The notes under the pieces: generated by a model | Database searches by the model: none | Seen by the model: only the letters and a program-made list of their open reading frames with translations | What the model was told of the DNA's origin: nothing | Made by a program: the position numbers and the translations under genes | Shown: in pieces, positions 45,460-53,646 of the stretch | How positions within the stretch are numbered: position 1 is the stretch's first letter | How the letters are laid out: the number at the start of each line of letters is the position of its first letter | Assembly (NCBI GenBank): GCA_019635875.1 | Contig: JAHBYP010000004.1 | Location: forward strand, 565,701 to 629,700 | Source of the DNA: Alphaproteobacteria bacterium | Lineage (GTDB): Bacteria > Pseudomonadota > Alphaproteobacteria > Reyranellales > Reyranellaceae | Length of the DNA stretch: 64,000 nt | Direction of reading: 5' to 3'

Positions 45460-47256
45460 TCATTCCGTCTCGCGCCGCCGACGGAACCTTCTTCCCGTGG
45501 TGCGCAGCGCGCGCGGCGGTGGCGAGTCGCCGCTCGCGCTGAGTTCCTGACGAAACTCGTCGCGACGCTCGTGGATCGAGGCGATGACGAGTCCCATCGG
45601 GATGCCGATGTCGACCAGCAGCGCTTCGGAGAGCTGCAGGCTCGCCTCGACCGTCTCCGGTACCGCGTCGGTCACACCGAGCGCGTAGAGCTTGGCGGCG
45701 TGACGTGCGTCGCGCGCGCGCGCAACAATGGTGAGATCGGCCCGCTCCTTGCGCACCTCGCGCACGATGTGCTCGGCCGAGTCGGAATCGTCGGTGGTCA
45801 CCACGAGGGCGCGCGCGAAGGTCAGTCCGCAGCGCCGCAGAAAGTCGATGCGTGAGGCATCGCCGTAGTAGATCGGCTTCTTGCCTTCGCGCGCCCTGGC
45901 AACGACGTCGGGGTCGGTGTCGATCGCGAGAAAGGGAATCTTGTGGCGCATCAGCATGTCGCCGACCAGCGCGCCGACGCGGCCATAGCCCACGACGATG
46001 ACGCGGGACTGGATGTCCTCGGGTGGCGCCTCGACCGTGCCGACGGCGGGCGCCCGTACGCCGCTGCGACGCGCCAGCGCGATGCCGGCAATGGCCGGCA
46101 AGGCCGCCATGCTCAGCATCGCGCCGGCGATCACGAACTGCGCCACCGCCTCGGGCACGAGATTGGCGACCACCGCCGCCGGCAGCAGCACGAAGGCGAA
46201 CTCCCCCGCCGGCCCGAGCAGGAGTGACACGTCGCGCGACACCTCCCCAGGCAGGCCGACCGCGTAGCCGATAGGGTAGAGCAGCAGCACCTTCAGGGCG
46301 ACGAGCCCGACGGCGATCGCGCCCACGATCAGAGGCTGCTCGACGATCAGCGACACGTTCAGCCCGGCGCCCATGGTGACGAAGAACAGGCCCAGCAGGA
46401 GACCCTTGAACGGGTCGATCATTACCTCGATCTCGCGCCGGAACTCGGTTTCCGCCAGCAGGAGGCCGGCGACGAAGGCTCCCAGTGCCATCGACAGGCC
46501 GGCCAGCGCCGCCAGCTGTCCGGTACCGACGACCACCAGCAGGCACACCGCCATGAACAGCTCCGGGCTGCGCGTACCGGCGACATAGCGCATCACCGGC
46601 CGCAGCAGCAGGCGACCACCCGCGACCAGCACCAGCAGCACCAGGGCGGCGCGACCCAGAGCGTAGAGGACGGTCCACAAGCCGCCGCCGGCACGGTCGT
46701 CGAGCGCGGCCACCATGAGCAGCAGCGGCGCCACGGCGAGATCCTGGAACAGCAGCACGGCGAAGCTGTTGCGGCCCGTCGGAGACGCCAGCCGTCGCCG
46801 TGCGGCCAGCGTCGGCAGCACGATCGCGGTCGATGACATCGCCAGCGCGCCGCCGATGATCACCGCCGAAACCGTCGTCTGGCCCAGCGCGTAGGCGATG
46901 CCGGCGATGGCCGTCATCGCGCTCAGGAGCTGGAGGCTGCCCAGTCCGAAGATGCGATGACGCATCAGCTTCAGGCGCTCCCAGGACAGCTCCAGCCCGA
47001 TCATGAACAGCAGGAAGACGACGCCGAGTTCCGCCAGGGGCGCCACCCTGTCGGCATCCGAGAGCGTGAAGGTGCCGATCCAGGACTCGGCCGGAAGCAG
47101 GCGGTGGAAGCCGTGCGGGCCTACCGCGACGCCGGCGGCAAGGAAGCCGATCACCGGGCTGATGCGCAGGCGGTGGAAGACGGGTACGACGAGGCCGGCC
47201 GTGCCGAGGAAAACCAGCGCCTCCTTGTAGCTTTCTGGTGAAATCGGACCGGCCAT
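45460..47256 (-). CDS. CPA2 family cation:proton antiporter with TrkA-N domain
   Basis: KefB/KefC-like membrane protein of 598 residues. About twelve hydrophobic helices cover residues 10-390, including FLLFMIGLELSWERLKLMRH and the SSTAIVLPTLAARR/LLFQDLAVAPLLLM ion-path segments. A TrkA-N nucleotide-binding domain follows at about 410-530 (RVIVVGYGRVGALVGDMLMR) and a basic tail. It would exchange K+ or Na+ for H+, gated by NAD(H) or glutathione-type ligands. The start at 47256 (MAGPISPESYKEA) is chosen since upstream codons overlap the divergent nitroreductase gene. The two starts are 46 bases apart. Confidence 0.88.
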   Translation of the reverse strand: MAGPISPESYKEALVFLGTAGLVVPVFHRLRISPVIGFLAAGVAVGPHGFHRLLPAESWIGTFTLSDADRVAPLAELGVVFLLFMIGLELSWERLKLMRHRIFGLGSLQLLSAMTAIAGIAYALGQTTVSAVIIGGALAMSSTAIVLPTLAARRRLASPTGRNSFAVLLFQDLAVAPLLLMVAALDDRAGGGLWTVLYALGRAALVLLVLVAGGRLLLRPVMRYVAGTRSPELFMAVCLLVVVGTGQLAALAGLSMALGAFVAGLLLAETEFRREIEVMIDPFKGLLLGLFFVTMGAGLNVSLIVEQPLIVGAIAVGLVALKVLLLYPIGYAVGLPGEVSRDVSLLLGPAGEFAFVLLPAAVVANLVPEAVAQFVIAGAMLSMAALPAIAGIALARRSGVRAPAVGTVEAPPEDIQSRVIVVGYGRVGALVGDMLMRHKIPFLAIDTDPDVVARAREGKKPIYYGDASRIDFLRRCGLTFARALVVTTDDSDSAEHIVREVRKERADLTIVARARDARHAAKLYALGVTDAVPETVEASLQLSEALLVDIGIPMGLVIASIHERRDEFRQELSASGDSPPPRALRTTGRRFRRRRETE

Positions 47257-47302
47257 GGGACGATAGTGCCGGTTGCTTCGCCCCGGCGACAAGGAGAACA
47301 GT

Positions 47303-48133
47303 GTGCAGGACCTGCTCGATCTGATCGAAAAGCGCTTTGGCGAGCGGCTCGAGGCGCCGACGGACCTCGCGCAGGGCGTCGGGACCATCCGCGGCCTGCT
47401 CGACCACCGCGTGATCCGCCGCTTCAGCGACAAGCCCGTCGACATGGCCATGCTGCGTCTTCTGTGCGCAGCCGCGCTCTCCTCGCCGACCAAGAGCGAC
47501 CTGCAGCAGGGCGATATCCTGATCGTCGCCGACGCCGAGAAACGGGCGAAGATCGCCGGCCTGCTGCCCGACCAGCCCTGGATGGCCAAAGCCCCCGCCC
47601 TGCTGCTGTTCCTCGGCAACAACCGCCGGCAGCGCCAGATCGCCGAGTGGCGCGCCAAGCCGTGGCCCAACGATCATCTCGACTCGTTCTTCAACGCCGC
47701 CGTCGACGGTGCCATCGTCATGACGACGTTCGTGGTGGCGGCGGAAGCCGCCGGGCTGGGATGCTGCCCGATCAGCACCATCCGCAATCACGCCCGCACC
47801 GTCTCGGATTTGTGCGAGCTGCCGGCCTATGTCTTCCCTGTCGCCGGGCTTGGCGTCGGTTGGCCGGCCGATCCGGGCTACATGAGCGCCCGTCTGCCGA
47901 TGGCCGCACGCGTCCACGTCGACCGCTTCGATGAAACCTCGATCCGCGACAAGGTCGATGCCTACGACCACCGCCGTCACGGCATCTTTCCCTACCGCCA
48001 GCAACGCGACGAGGCGCGCTACGGCCGCGCCGAATTCTACGGCTGGTCCGAGGACAAGGCGCGCCAATACGCCTCCCCCGACCGCGCCGATTTCGGTGCA
48101 TACGTGCGCAGCCAGGGTTTCCGGCTGGATTGA
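47303..48133 (+). CDS. Nitroreductase family protein
   Basis: FMN-dependent, NAD(P)H-using nitroreductase-fold enzyme of 276 residues. LLDHRVIRRFSDKPVDMAMLRLLCAAALSSPTKSDLQ shows the usual FMN-binding R-R-F and S-P/T-S features, and VMTTFVVAAEAAGLGCCPIST is the dimer/FMN helix. The start is GTG at 47303 with AAGGAGA 5 bases before it. It is followed after 12 bases by pyrD, so the two are likely cotranscribed. Closest in shape to NfsA/NfrA-like enzymes; natural substrates are unknown. Confidence 0.86.
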   Translation: MQDLLDLIEKRFGERLEAPTDLAQGVGTIRGLLDHRVIRRFSDKPVDMAMLRLLCAAALSSPTKSDLQQGDILIVADAEKRAKIAGLLPDQPWMAKAPALLLFLGNNRRQRQIAEWRAKPWPNDHLDSFFNAAVDGAIVMTTFVVAAEAAGLGCCPISTIRNHARTVSDLCELPAYVFPVAGLGVGWPADPGYMSARLPMAARVHVDRFDETSIRDKVDAYDHRRHGIFPYRQQRDEARYGRAEFYGWSEDKARQYASPDRADFGAYVRSQGFRLD

Positions 48134-48145
48134 GTTGGCAAGTTG

Positions 48146-49186
48146 ATGATCTATCGTTCCGTCGTCGGGCCGATGCTCGGATTGCTGGGCGGCGAGACGG
48201 CGCATCGCCTGACGATCCGGTTGCTGAAGTCGGGTCTCGCGCCGAGGGACGTGCTGCCCGAGGACCCGGCGCTGGCGATCACCGTCTGGGGGCATCGCTT
48301 CCGCAATCCCATTGGTCTCGCCGCCGGCTTCGACAAGAACGCCGAGGTCGCGACGGCGGCGTTGGGACTGGGGTTCGGCTTCGTCGAGGTGGGAACGATC
48401 ACGCCCAGGCCGCAGGCGGGCAATCCGAAGCCGCGCCTGTTCCGACTGCCCGAGGATCGCGGGCTGATCAACCGCATGGGATTTCCGGGCGACGGCCTCG
48501 AGGCGGCGCGCGAGCGGCTGAAGAGGCGCGACCGGGTGCGCATCGTCGGCATCAATGTCGGCGCCAACAAGGACAGCGTCGACCGGGCGGCCGACTACGT
48601 CACGTGCACGCAGGCGCTGATGCCGTACGCGGACTACATCGTCTGCAATGTCTCCTCGCCCAACACGCCGGGGCTGCGCGACCTGCAGGCGCGCGACGCG
48701 CTGGCCGGCCTGCTCAAGGGTGTGAAGGGCGTGCTGGGCGCGCGCAAGATCCCGGTCGTGGTCAAGGTCGCGCCCGACCTCACGGCCGCCGATTTCGAGG
48801 ACATCGTCGCCGCCGCGGTCGAGGCTTCGATCGACGGCATGATCGTCGGCAACACCACGGTGTCGCGTCCATCGACCCTGAAGAGCGCGCGGCGCAACGA
48901 AGCCGGCGGATTGTCAGGCGCGCCGCTGACGGCGCTGTCGACCGGCGTGCTGCGCATCGCGGCCAAGCACGTCGCCGGGCGGTTTCCGCTGGTGGGTTGC
49001 GGCGGCATCGCCTCGGGCAGGGACGCCTACGACAAGATCCGCGCCGGCGCCTCGCTGGTGCAGCTCTACAGCGCCCTGGTCTACGAGGGGCCCGGCCTGG
49101 TGCGGCGGATCAAGGACGAGCTGTCGGCGCTGCTGAAGGCCGACGGATTCAAGTCGGTCGATCAGGCCGTCGGCGCCGACCTTTAG
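48146..49186 (+). CDS. pyrD: Dihydroorotate dehydrogenase (quinone), class 2
   Basis: Membrane-associated flavoenzyme of pyrimidine synthesis, 346 residues, oxidising dihydroorotate with quinone. The N-terminal helical region (MIYRSVVGPMLGLLGGETAH) is the quinone-site extension of class 2. NPIGLAAGFDKNAEV binds FMN. NVSSPNTPGLRDLQ holds the Ser that acts as base, which separates it from class 1 enzymes with Cys. GLSGAPL and VGCGGIASGRDAYDKIRAGASLVQLYSA complete the barrel. The 3' end overlaps the opposite-strand GNAT gene by 38 bases. Confidence 0.94.
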   Translation: MIYRSVVGPMLGLLGGETAHRLTIRLLKSGLAPRDVLPEDPALAITVWGHRFRNPIGLAAGFDKNAEVATAALGLGFGFVEVGTITPRPQAGNPKPRLFRLPEDRGLINRMGFPGDGLEAARERLKRRDRVRIVGINVGANKDSVDRAADYVTCTQALMPYADYIVCNVSSPNTPGLRDLQARDALAGLLKGVKGVLGARKIPVVVKVAPDLTAADFEDIVAAAVEASIDGMIVGNTTVSRPSTLKSARRNEAGGLSGAPLTALSTGVLRIAAKHVAGRFPLVGCGGIASGRDAYDKIRAGASLVQLYSALVYEGPGLVRRIKDELSALLKADGFKSVDQAVGADL

Positions 49187-49628
49187 GCGGCTTGCCGATC
49201 ATCTTGCGCATGAAGTAGCGGCTGTAGCCCGGCGGGTTGTCCTCGAGCTCGCCGAACAGGCTGTAGCCGCGCTTCTCGTAGAACGGCCGCGCCTGAAACT
49301 CGAATGTGTCGAGCCAGATGCCATAGTAGCCGCATTTGCCGGCGTAGGCCTCGGCGCGGTCCATCAGCTCGCTGCCGACCCGCTGCTCGCCGCGGCGGTA
49401 GCGGCCGTCGACCCAGAGATAGCGCACGAACAGCCAGCCGTAGAAGCCGTAGGCATCGACGGCGCCGATCAGCTTGCCCTTCTCGTTGCGCGCGGAGATC
49501 GTGAAGTAGTTGAAGTTCGCCGGTCCGCTGTAGGGCTTGTTGTGCGCCGACAGGCCGCGATCGGCCGCACGCGCGACCTTCGCATCACCACGCCGGTTCA
49601 GCTTGTAGGTGACCGGCGCCTTCGCCAT
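49149..49628 (-). CDS. GNAT family N-acetyltransferase
   Basis: Acetyltransferase of 159 residues. Segment FYGWLFVRYLWVDGRYRRGEQRVGSELMDRAE has the beta-4 strand and the acetyl-CoA loop (R-R-G-E-Q-R-V-G-S), and FQARPFYEKRGYSLFGEL is the family's late motif. The C-terminus is very basic (KPPKGRRRRPDRP). The initiator base overlaps the fabG stop by one base (TGATG), so it is coupled to fabG, and its 3' end overlaps pyrD antisense. Substrate unknown. Confidence 0.82.
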   Translation of the reverse strand: MAKAPVTYKLNRRGDAKVARAADRGLSAHNKPYSGPANFNYFTISARNEKGKLIGAVDAYGFYGWLFVRYLWVDGRYRRGEQRVGSELMDRAEAYAGKCGYYGIWLDTFEFQARPFYEKRGYSLFGELEDNPPGYSRYFMRKMIGKPPKGRRRRPDRPT

Positions 49629-50365
49629 CAGATCATCGCCATGCCGCCGTTGATGTGCAGCGTCTGGCCGGTGATATAGGCCGCCTCGTCGCTGGCGAGA
49701 TAGACGACGCCGGCGGCGATGTCGTCGGGCGTGCCCAGGCGCTCGGCCGGCACGCGATTGAGGATCATCGCCTTCTGCTCGTCGGTGAGCTTGTCGGTCA
49801 TCGGCGTGGCGATGAAACCGGGCGCCAGGCAGTTCACCGTGATGCCGCGCGAGGCGACTTCGGCCGCCAGCGACTTCGACATGCCGATCAGGCCGGCCTT
49901 GGACGCGGCGTAGTTCGCTTGGCCGGGATTGCCGGTGACGCCGACCACCGAGGTGATGGTGACGATCCGGCCGTGGCGGCGGCGCATCATTCCGCGCATG
50001 CAGGCACGCGACAGGCGGAAGGCGCCGGTGAGATTGATCTCCAGGACCTTCGACCAGTCCTCGTCCTTCAGGCGCAACGCCAGCATGTCGCGCGTGATGC
50101 CGGCGTTGTTGACCAGGATGTCGACCTTGCCCATCGCCGCCTCGGACTCCTTGACCAGGCGTTCGAGGTCGGCGGCGTCGTCCATTCTGGCGGTGATGAC
50201 ATGGGCGCGCTCGCCCATCTCGGCCTTCAGCGCCTCCAGCGCCTCGGCGCGGGTGCCCGAGAGCACGACCGCGGCCCCCTGGCGATGCAGCGCCCTGGCG
50301 ATCGCGCCACCGATGCCGCCCGAGGCGCCGGTCACCAGTGCCGCCTTGCCGGTCAGTTCGAACAT
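49628..50365 (-). CDS. fabG: 3-oxoacyl-[acyl-carrier-protein] reductase
   Basis: NADPH-dependent ketoacyl-ACP reductase of fatty acid synthesis, 245 residues, SDR fold. TGASGGIGGAIARAL is the cofactor loop, DILVNNAGITRD the NNAG motif, and ITSVVGVTGNPGQANYAASKAG contains the catalytic Ser, Tyr and Lys. INCLAPGFI-type sequence (TVNCLAPGFIATPMTD) and YITGQTLHINGGMAMI end the protein as in bona fide FabG. It follows fabD by 13 bases, forming the fabD-fabG operon. A GNAT gene, rather than acpP, comes next. Confidence 0.94.
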   Translation of the reverse strand: MFELTGKAALVTGASGGIGGAIARALHRQGAAVVLSGTRAEALEALKAEMGERAHVITARMDDAADLERLVKESEAAMGKVDILVNNAGITRDMLALRLKDEDWSKVLEINLTGAFRLSRACMRGMMRRRHGRIVTITSVVGVTGNPGQANYAASKAGLIGMSKSLAAEVASRGITVNCLAPGFIATPMTDKLTDEQKAMILNRVPAERLGTPDDIAAGVVYLASDEAAYITGQTLHINGGMAMI

Positions 50366-50378
50366 GGGAGTCTCGCGC

Positions 50379-51320
50379 TCAGGTGGTCTTGAGGAAGGCT
50401 TCGGCGTCAGCCGGCGAGTTCACCGCCATGCCGGTCATCTCGCGGTCGATGCGCTTGACCAGGCCGGTCAGCACCTTGCCGGTGCCGATCTCGACCAGGG
50501 TGTCGACGTTCTTGCCCTTCATCGCCAGCACGCATTCGCGCCAGCGCACGCGGCCGGTGACCTGCTCGATCAGCAGCTTCTTGATGGTGGCGGGATCGCT
50601 GGTCTCGTCGGCGGAGACGTTGGTGACGACGGGCACGCGCGGCGGCGCGACGCTCACCATCTCGAGCGCCTCGGCCATCTCGTCGGCCGCCGGCTTCATC
50701 AGGGGGCAATGGAAGGGCGCGCTCACCGGCAGCAGCATGCCGCGCTTGCAGCCCTTGCCCCTGGCCGCCTCGACCGCGCGCTCGACGGCCGCCTTGTGGC
50801 CGGAGACGACGATCTGGCCGCCGCCATTGTCGTTGGCGACGGTGACGATCTCGCCCTGCGCCGCCTCCTCGCAGGCCTCCAGCGCCGGCTCCAGCTCGAT
50901 GCCGAGCAGCGCCGCCATGGCGCCGACGCCCACCGGCACCGCCTTCTGCATCGCCAGCCCGCGGCGCTTCAGCAGCCGCGCCGTGTCGGCGAGGCTGAGC
51001 GCGCCGGCCGCGGCCAGCGCCGAATACTCGCCCAGCGAGTGACCGGCGACGAAGGCCGCCATCTCGGGGAGGCTCTTGCCGCCTTCCTTCTCCAGCACGC
51101 GCACCGCCGCGACACTGACCGCCATCAGCGCCGGCTGCGCGTTCTCGGTCAGGACAAGGTCGCCTTCCGGGCCCTCGCGCATCAGCTTCGAGAGCTTCTG
51201 CTTCAGCGCCTCGTCGACTTCCTGGAAGACCTCGCGCGCGACGGGGAACGCCGCGGCCAGATCCACGCCCATGCCGACAGCCTGGGATCCCTGGCCCGGA
51301 AACACGAAAGCCCTGCTCAT
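50379..51320 (-). CDS. fabD: Malonyl CoA-acyl carrier protein transacylase
   Basis: Transfers malonyl groups from CoA to ACP at the start of fatty acid elongation; 313 residues, cytosolic. FVFPGQGSQAVGMG opens the protein, the nucleophile is S95 in AGHSLGEYSALAAAG, and the catalytic His is in LPVSAPFHCPLMKPAADEM. The VTGRVRWRECVLAM and LVEIGTGKVLTGLVKRI segments are typical. GAGAGGA lies upstream of the ATG. It is the first gene of fabD-fabG. Confidence 0.95.
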   Translation of the reverse strand: MSRAFVFPGQGSQAVGMGVDLAAAFPVAREVFQEVDEALKQKLSKLMREGPEGDLVLTENAQPALMAVSVAAVRVLEKEGGKSLPEMAAFVAGHSLGEYSALAAAGALSLADTARLLKRRGLAMQKAVPVGVGAMAALLGIELEPALEACEEAAQGEIVTVANDNGGGQIVVSGHKAAVERAVEAARGKGCKRGMLLPVSAPFHCPLMKPAADEMAEALEMVSVAPPRVPVVTNVSADETSDPATIKKLLIEQVTGRVRWRECVLAMKGKNVDTLVEIGTGKVLTGLVKRIDREMTGMAVNSPADAEAFLKTT

Positions 51321-51381
51321 ACCCGGCGTTCCTCTCCCGCATCGCGTTGCGGGCAGTCATAGCCAGTCGCCGGGAGCGACG

Positions 51382-51882
51382 CTACTGGAACAGCAGCCGG
51401 GCGGCGTAGGCGTCGAAGGAACCCCTGTAACCGTAAATGGTCACGGTCTGGCGCACCCGGCCGCCTTCGAAGGCCTGGTCGATCCGCAGCTTGGTCTTCA
51501 CGTTGCCGGCGAATCCTACGCCCGAACCGCTCATTGTCGGACAGCAGCCGCCCGGGCCGCTCGCCCTGCCGACCGCCAGATTGATCGCGGTGCAGCGCTG
51601 CAGCAGCATCTTCATCGTGTCGTAGACGTCGCGTTCGGCGCCGGGCGCGACCGGATCCGAAAGATTGACGACGGTGAGCTCGCGGTTGCTGCCCGCCCAG
51701 ACAATCGTGGTCTGCTGGAAACGGCCATCCATGGTCCGAATGTTCAGACCCACCGGCCCGCCGGCGGAGGATGACCCGCCCCGCGAAGAGATCCCGTCAC
51801 TGGACGCCGTCGCCGCGGAAACGATCACTGCGCCGGCAAAAACAATTAGCGCGATACGCGCAAAAATTCCGCCCCACGTCAT
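51382..51882 (-). CDS. Exported protein of unknown function
   Basis: Protein of 166 residues starting MTWGGIFARIALIVFAGAVI, a signal peptide or membrane anchor, followed by a Ser/Gly-rich linker (SSDGISSRGGSSSAGG). The mature part has GRFQQTTIVWAGSNRELTVVNLSDP, AERDVYDTMKMLLQRCTAINLAVG with a Cys, GPGGCCPTM and a late VRQTVTIYGYRGSFDAYAARLLF. Several Cys suggest a disulfide-linked periplasmic domain. I recognise no family. A longer start at 51921 would precede the hydrophobic segment by 13 residues. It is on its own, divergent from rpsF. Confidence 0.7.
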   Translation of the reverse strand: MTWGGIFARIALIVFAGAVIVSAATASSDGISSRGGSSSAGGPVGLNIRTMDGRFQQTTIVWAGSNRELTVVNLSDPVAPGAERDVYDTMKMLLQRCTAINLAVGRASGPGGCCPTMSGSGVGFAGNVKTKLRIDQAFEGGRVRQTVTIYGYRGSFDAYAARLLFQ

Positions 51883-52003
51883 GGAAATCGCTGCGCCTGA
51901 TGGCGCATCCCCAAAAATCAATTGCGAATAATCAATTCACCAATATGGAAGACAGTTTATACATGATTTCTCAGGTTTTGGTAGAGGCTGCAAGGCGACG
52001 GGG

Positions 52004-52031
52004 TTGCACGGCCGCCGGCATCGTGTATAAG
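52004..52031 (+). promoter_or_regulatory. Promoter of the rpsF-rpsR-rplI operon
   Basis: TTGCAC at 52004-52009 and TATAAG at 52026-52031 are separated by 16 bases. Both are close to the sigma-70 consensus. Transcription would begin near 52038, leaving an untranslated leader of about 140 bases with two hairpins before rpsF. Confidence 0.7.
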
Positions 52032-52040
52032 CCCGCGCTT

Positions 52041-52110
52041 CCGCCGGGACCAAAGCCCGGCGGCTCCTTGCCGATCGGCTTCAACTCCTCGGCACCCAAG
52101 GGTGCCGGAG
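52041..52110 (+). promoter_or_regulatory. Structured 5' leader of rpsF (possible S6:S18 autoregulatory site)
   Basis: CCGCCGGG at 52041-52048 pairs with CCCGGCGG at 52056-52063. A second hairpin has GGCACCC (52091-52097) pairing with GGGTGCC (52100-52106), extended by CTCC/GGAG after a two-base bulge. rpsF leaders in many bacteria bind an S6:S18 complex through a bulged hairpin containing a CCG box; a CCG lies at 52105-52107. The structure is seen; the regulatory role is inferred from the family of such leaders. Confidence 0.45.
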
Positions 52111-52177
52111 GGCGCGCTGCTCGGCTAGATCCGGTCGGTCGCCAGACTCCGGGTCATGAACAGCCGTAAGGAGCTCC

Positions 52178-52624
52178 ATGCCTCTGTATGAGAACGTGTT
52201 CGTCGCACGTCAGGACGTCGCGACGACCCAGGTTGAAACCCTGACGACCCAGTTTTCCGACCTTGTCACCAGCCTCGGCGGCCAGGTGACCAAGAAGGAG
52301 TACTGGGGCCTGCGCCAGCTGTCCTTCCGCATGAAGAAGAACCGCAAGGGCCACTACACCCTGATGAACATCGACGCGCCCGCCGCTGCCGTGAAGGAGC
52401 TCGAGCGCACGATGTCGATCAACGAAGACATCATCCGCTACATCACCGTGCGCGTCGACGAGCTCGAGGAAGGCCCCTCGGCGATGATGCGCAAGAGCGA
52501 GGGCGGCGAGCGCCGTGGCCGCGGCGACCGCTTCGGCGATCGTGGCGACCGGGGCGACCGCGGCGAGCGTCCGCGCTTCGTGCGCGAGGGCGCACCCGGA
52601 GAAGGTGAAGGAGAAGCCGCATGA
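52178..52624 (+). CDS. rpsF: 30S ribosomal protein S6
   Basis: Ribosomal protein S6, 148 residues. The core ([20 protein letters not shown] to about residue 95) contains [24 protein letters not shown], the conserved strand and loop that contact S18 and 16S rRNA. The C-terminal 50 residues are a Gly/Arg/Asp-rich extension with three consecutive GDR units, longer than in E. coli. AAGGAG is 6 bases before the ATG. It overlaps rpsR as ATGA and heads the rpsF-rpsR-rplI operon. Confidence 0.96.
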   Translation: MPLYENVFVARQDVATTQVETLTTQFSDLVTSLGGQVTKKEYWGLRQLSFRMKKNRKGHYTLMNIDAPAAAVKELERTMSINEDIIRYITVRVDELEEGPSAMMRKSEGGERRGRGDRFGDRGDRGDRGERPRFVREGAPGEGEGEAA

Positions 52625-52878
52625 GCATGGGTGGTGGTGGCGGCGGCGGAGCCCGTCGTCCGTTCGTTCGCCGTCGCAAGTCCTGCCCGTTCTCCGGCGC
52701 CAACGCGCCGAAGATCGACTACAAGGACGTGCGCCTGCTCAGCCGGTTCATCTCCGAGCGCGGCAAGATCGTGCCGAGCCGTATCACGGCGGTCTCGACC
52801 AAGAAGCAGCGTGAGCTCGCCAATGCGATCAAGCGCGCCCGCTTCCTGGGCCTGCTGCCCTACGTGATCACGCGCTAG
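52621..52878 (+). CDS. rpsR: 30S ribosomal protein S18
   Basis: Ribosomal protein S18, 85 residues, binds S6 on the platform of the 30S subunit. [70 protein letters not shown] is represented in order, including the conserved [10 protein letters not shown] segment and the single N-terminal Cys. A Gly-rich N-terminus precedes it. It is translationally coupled to rpsF by an ATGA overlap and followed by rplI after 14 bases. Confidence 0.96.
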   Translation: MSMGGGGGGGARRPFVRRRKSCPFSGANAPKIDYKDVRLLSRFISERGKIVPSRITAVSTKKQRELANAIKRARFLGLLPYVITR

Positions 52879-52892
52879 GGAGGGAGGACACC

Positions 52893-53537
52893 ATGGCAAA
52901 CGTGGAAGTGATCCTTCTGGAGCGCGTGCCGAAGCTCGGCCAGATGGGCGACGTCGTGAAGGTGAAGCCCGGCTTCGCCCGCAATTTCCTGCTGCCGCAG
53001 AAGAAGGCGCTGCGCGCCACCGACGACAACAGGAAGTACTTCGACAGCCGCCGCAAGGAGCTCGAGGCCAGCAACCTCAAGCGCCGCCAGGAAGCCGAGG
53101 CGGTCGCGGCGCAGATGGCCGGATTCCAGGTCGTGCTGATCCGCCAGGCGTCGGAGAGCCTGCAGCTCTACGGCTCGGTGACGGCGCGCGACATCGCCGA
53201 GGCCGCGGCCGCAGGTGCCGGCAACAAAGCAGTGAAGATCGAGCGCGCGCAGGTCGAGCTGCCCAAGCCGATCAAGTCGCTGGGTCTGCACAAGGTGCAG
53301 GTCCATCTGCACCCGGAGGTCGTCGTCGAGATCAACGCCAACGTGGCCCGCTCGGCCGACGAGGCCGAGTTCCAGGCCAGGGGTGGCGTGATCATGGCCG
53401 AGACCGATCGCGCGGCGCAGGAAGCGGCGCTGGCCCAGGCTGCGGCCGAGGCCGCCGCCCAGGCGCTGTTCGAGAAGCCCGCGGACGAACAGCCTGAGGC
53501 CGAGGCCGCGCCGGCCGAGGACGCCGAAAAGAGATAG
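52893..53537 (+). CDS. rplI: 50S ribosomal protein L9
   Basis: Ribosomal protein L9, 214 residues. The N-terminal domain [40 protein letters not shown] is the family signature, followed by a long helix and the C-terminal rRNA-binding domain. The last 65 residues are an Ala/Glu-rich extension ([20 protein letters not shown] and [13 protein letters not shown]), found in alphaproteobacterial L9 and absent from the 149-residue E. coli protein. GGAGG lies before the ATG. A strong terminator follows. Confidence 0.95.
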   Translation: MANVEVILLERVPKLGQMGDVVKVKPGFARNFLLPQKKALRATDDNRKYFDSRRKELEASNLKRRQEAEAVAAQMAGFQVVLIRQASESLQLYGSVTARDIAEAAAAGAGNKAVKIERAQVELPKPIKSLGLHKVQVHLHPEVVVEINANVARSADEAEFQARGGVIMAETDRAAQEAALAQAAAEAAAQALFEKPADEQPEAEAAPAEDAEKR

Positions 53538-53568
53538 CGCGCCCGTCGTACTGCGGACGTTGCATGGA

Positions 53569-53596
53569 GGCCCCGGTCGAATGACCGGGGCCTTTT
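53569..53596 (+). terminator. Rho-independent terminator after rplI
   Basis: GGCCCCGGTC (53569-53578) pairs perfectly with GACCGGGGCC (53583-53592) around a GAAT loop, followed by TTTT. It ends the rpsF operon. Confidence 0.9.
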
Positions 53597-53603
53597 GCTG
53601 CCC

Positions 53604-53632
53604 CTGTCATCCCGAGCACAGCGAGGGATGGC
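53604..53632. repeat. Half-unit of repeat family B
   Basis: CTGTCATCCCGAGCACAGCG plus AGGGATGGC is the left arm of the family B element; the right arm is lost apart from a possible GAATGTCAG remnant at about 53642-53650, which runs into the phzF stop. Confidence 0.65.
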
Positions 53633-53646
53633 GGGACGAGGGAATG

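Noticed and set aside
45437..48295. Long minus-strand frame across the antiporter and nitroreductase region
   Set aside because: It is a shifted frame of low complexity; the antiporter reads in another frame with all its motifs and the nitroreductase and pyrD read on the plus strand.
52500..52620. Short tandem repeat near the end of rpsF
   Set aside because: It is the in-frame GDR-rich C-terminal tail of S6.
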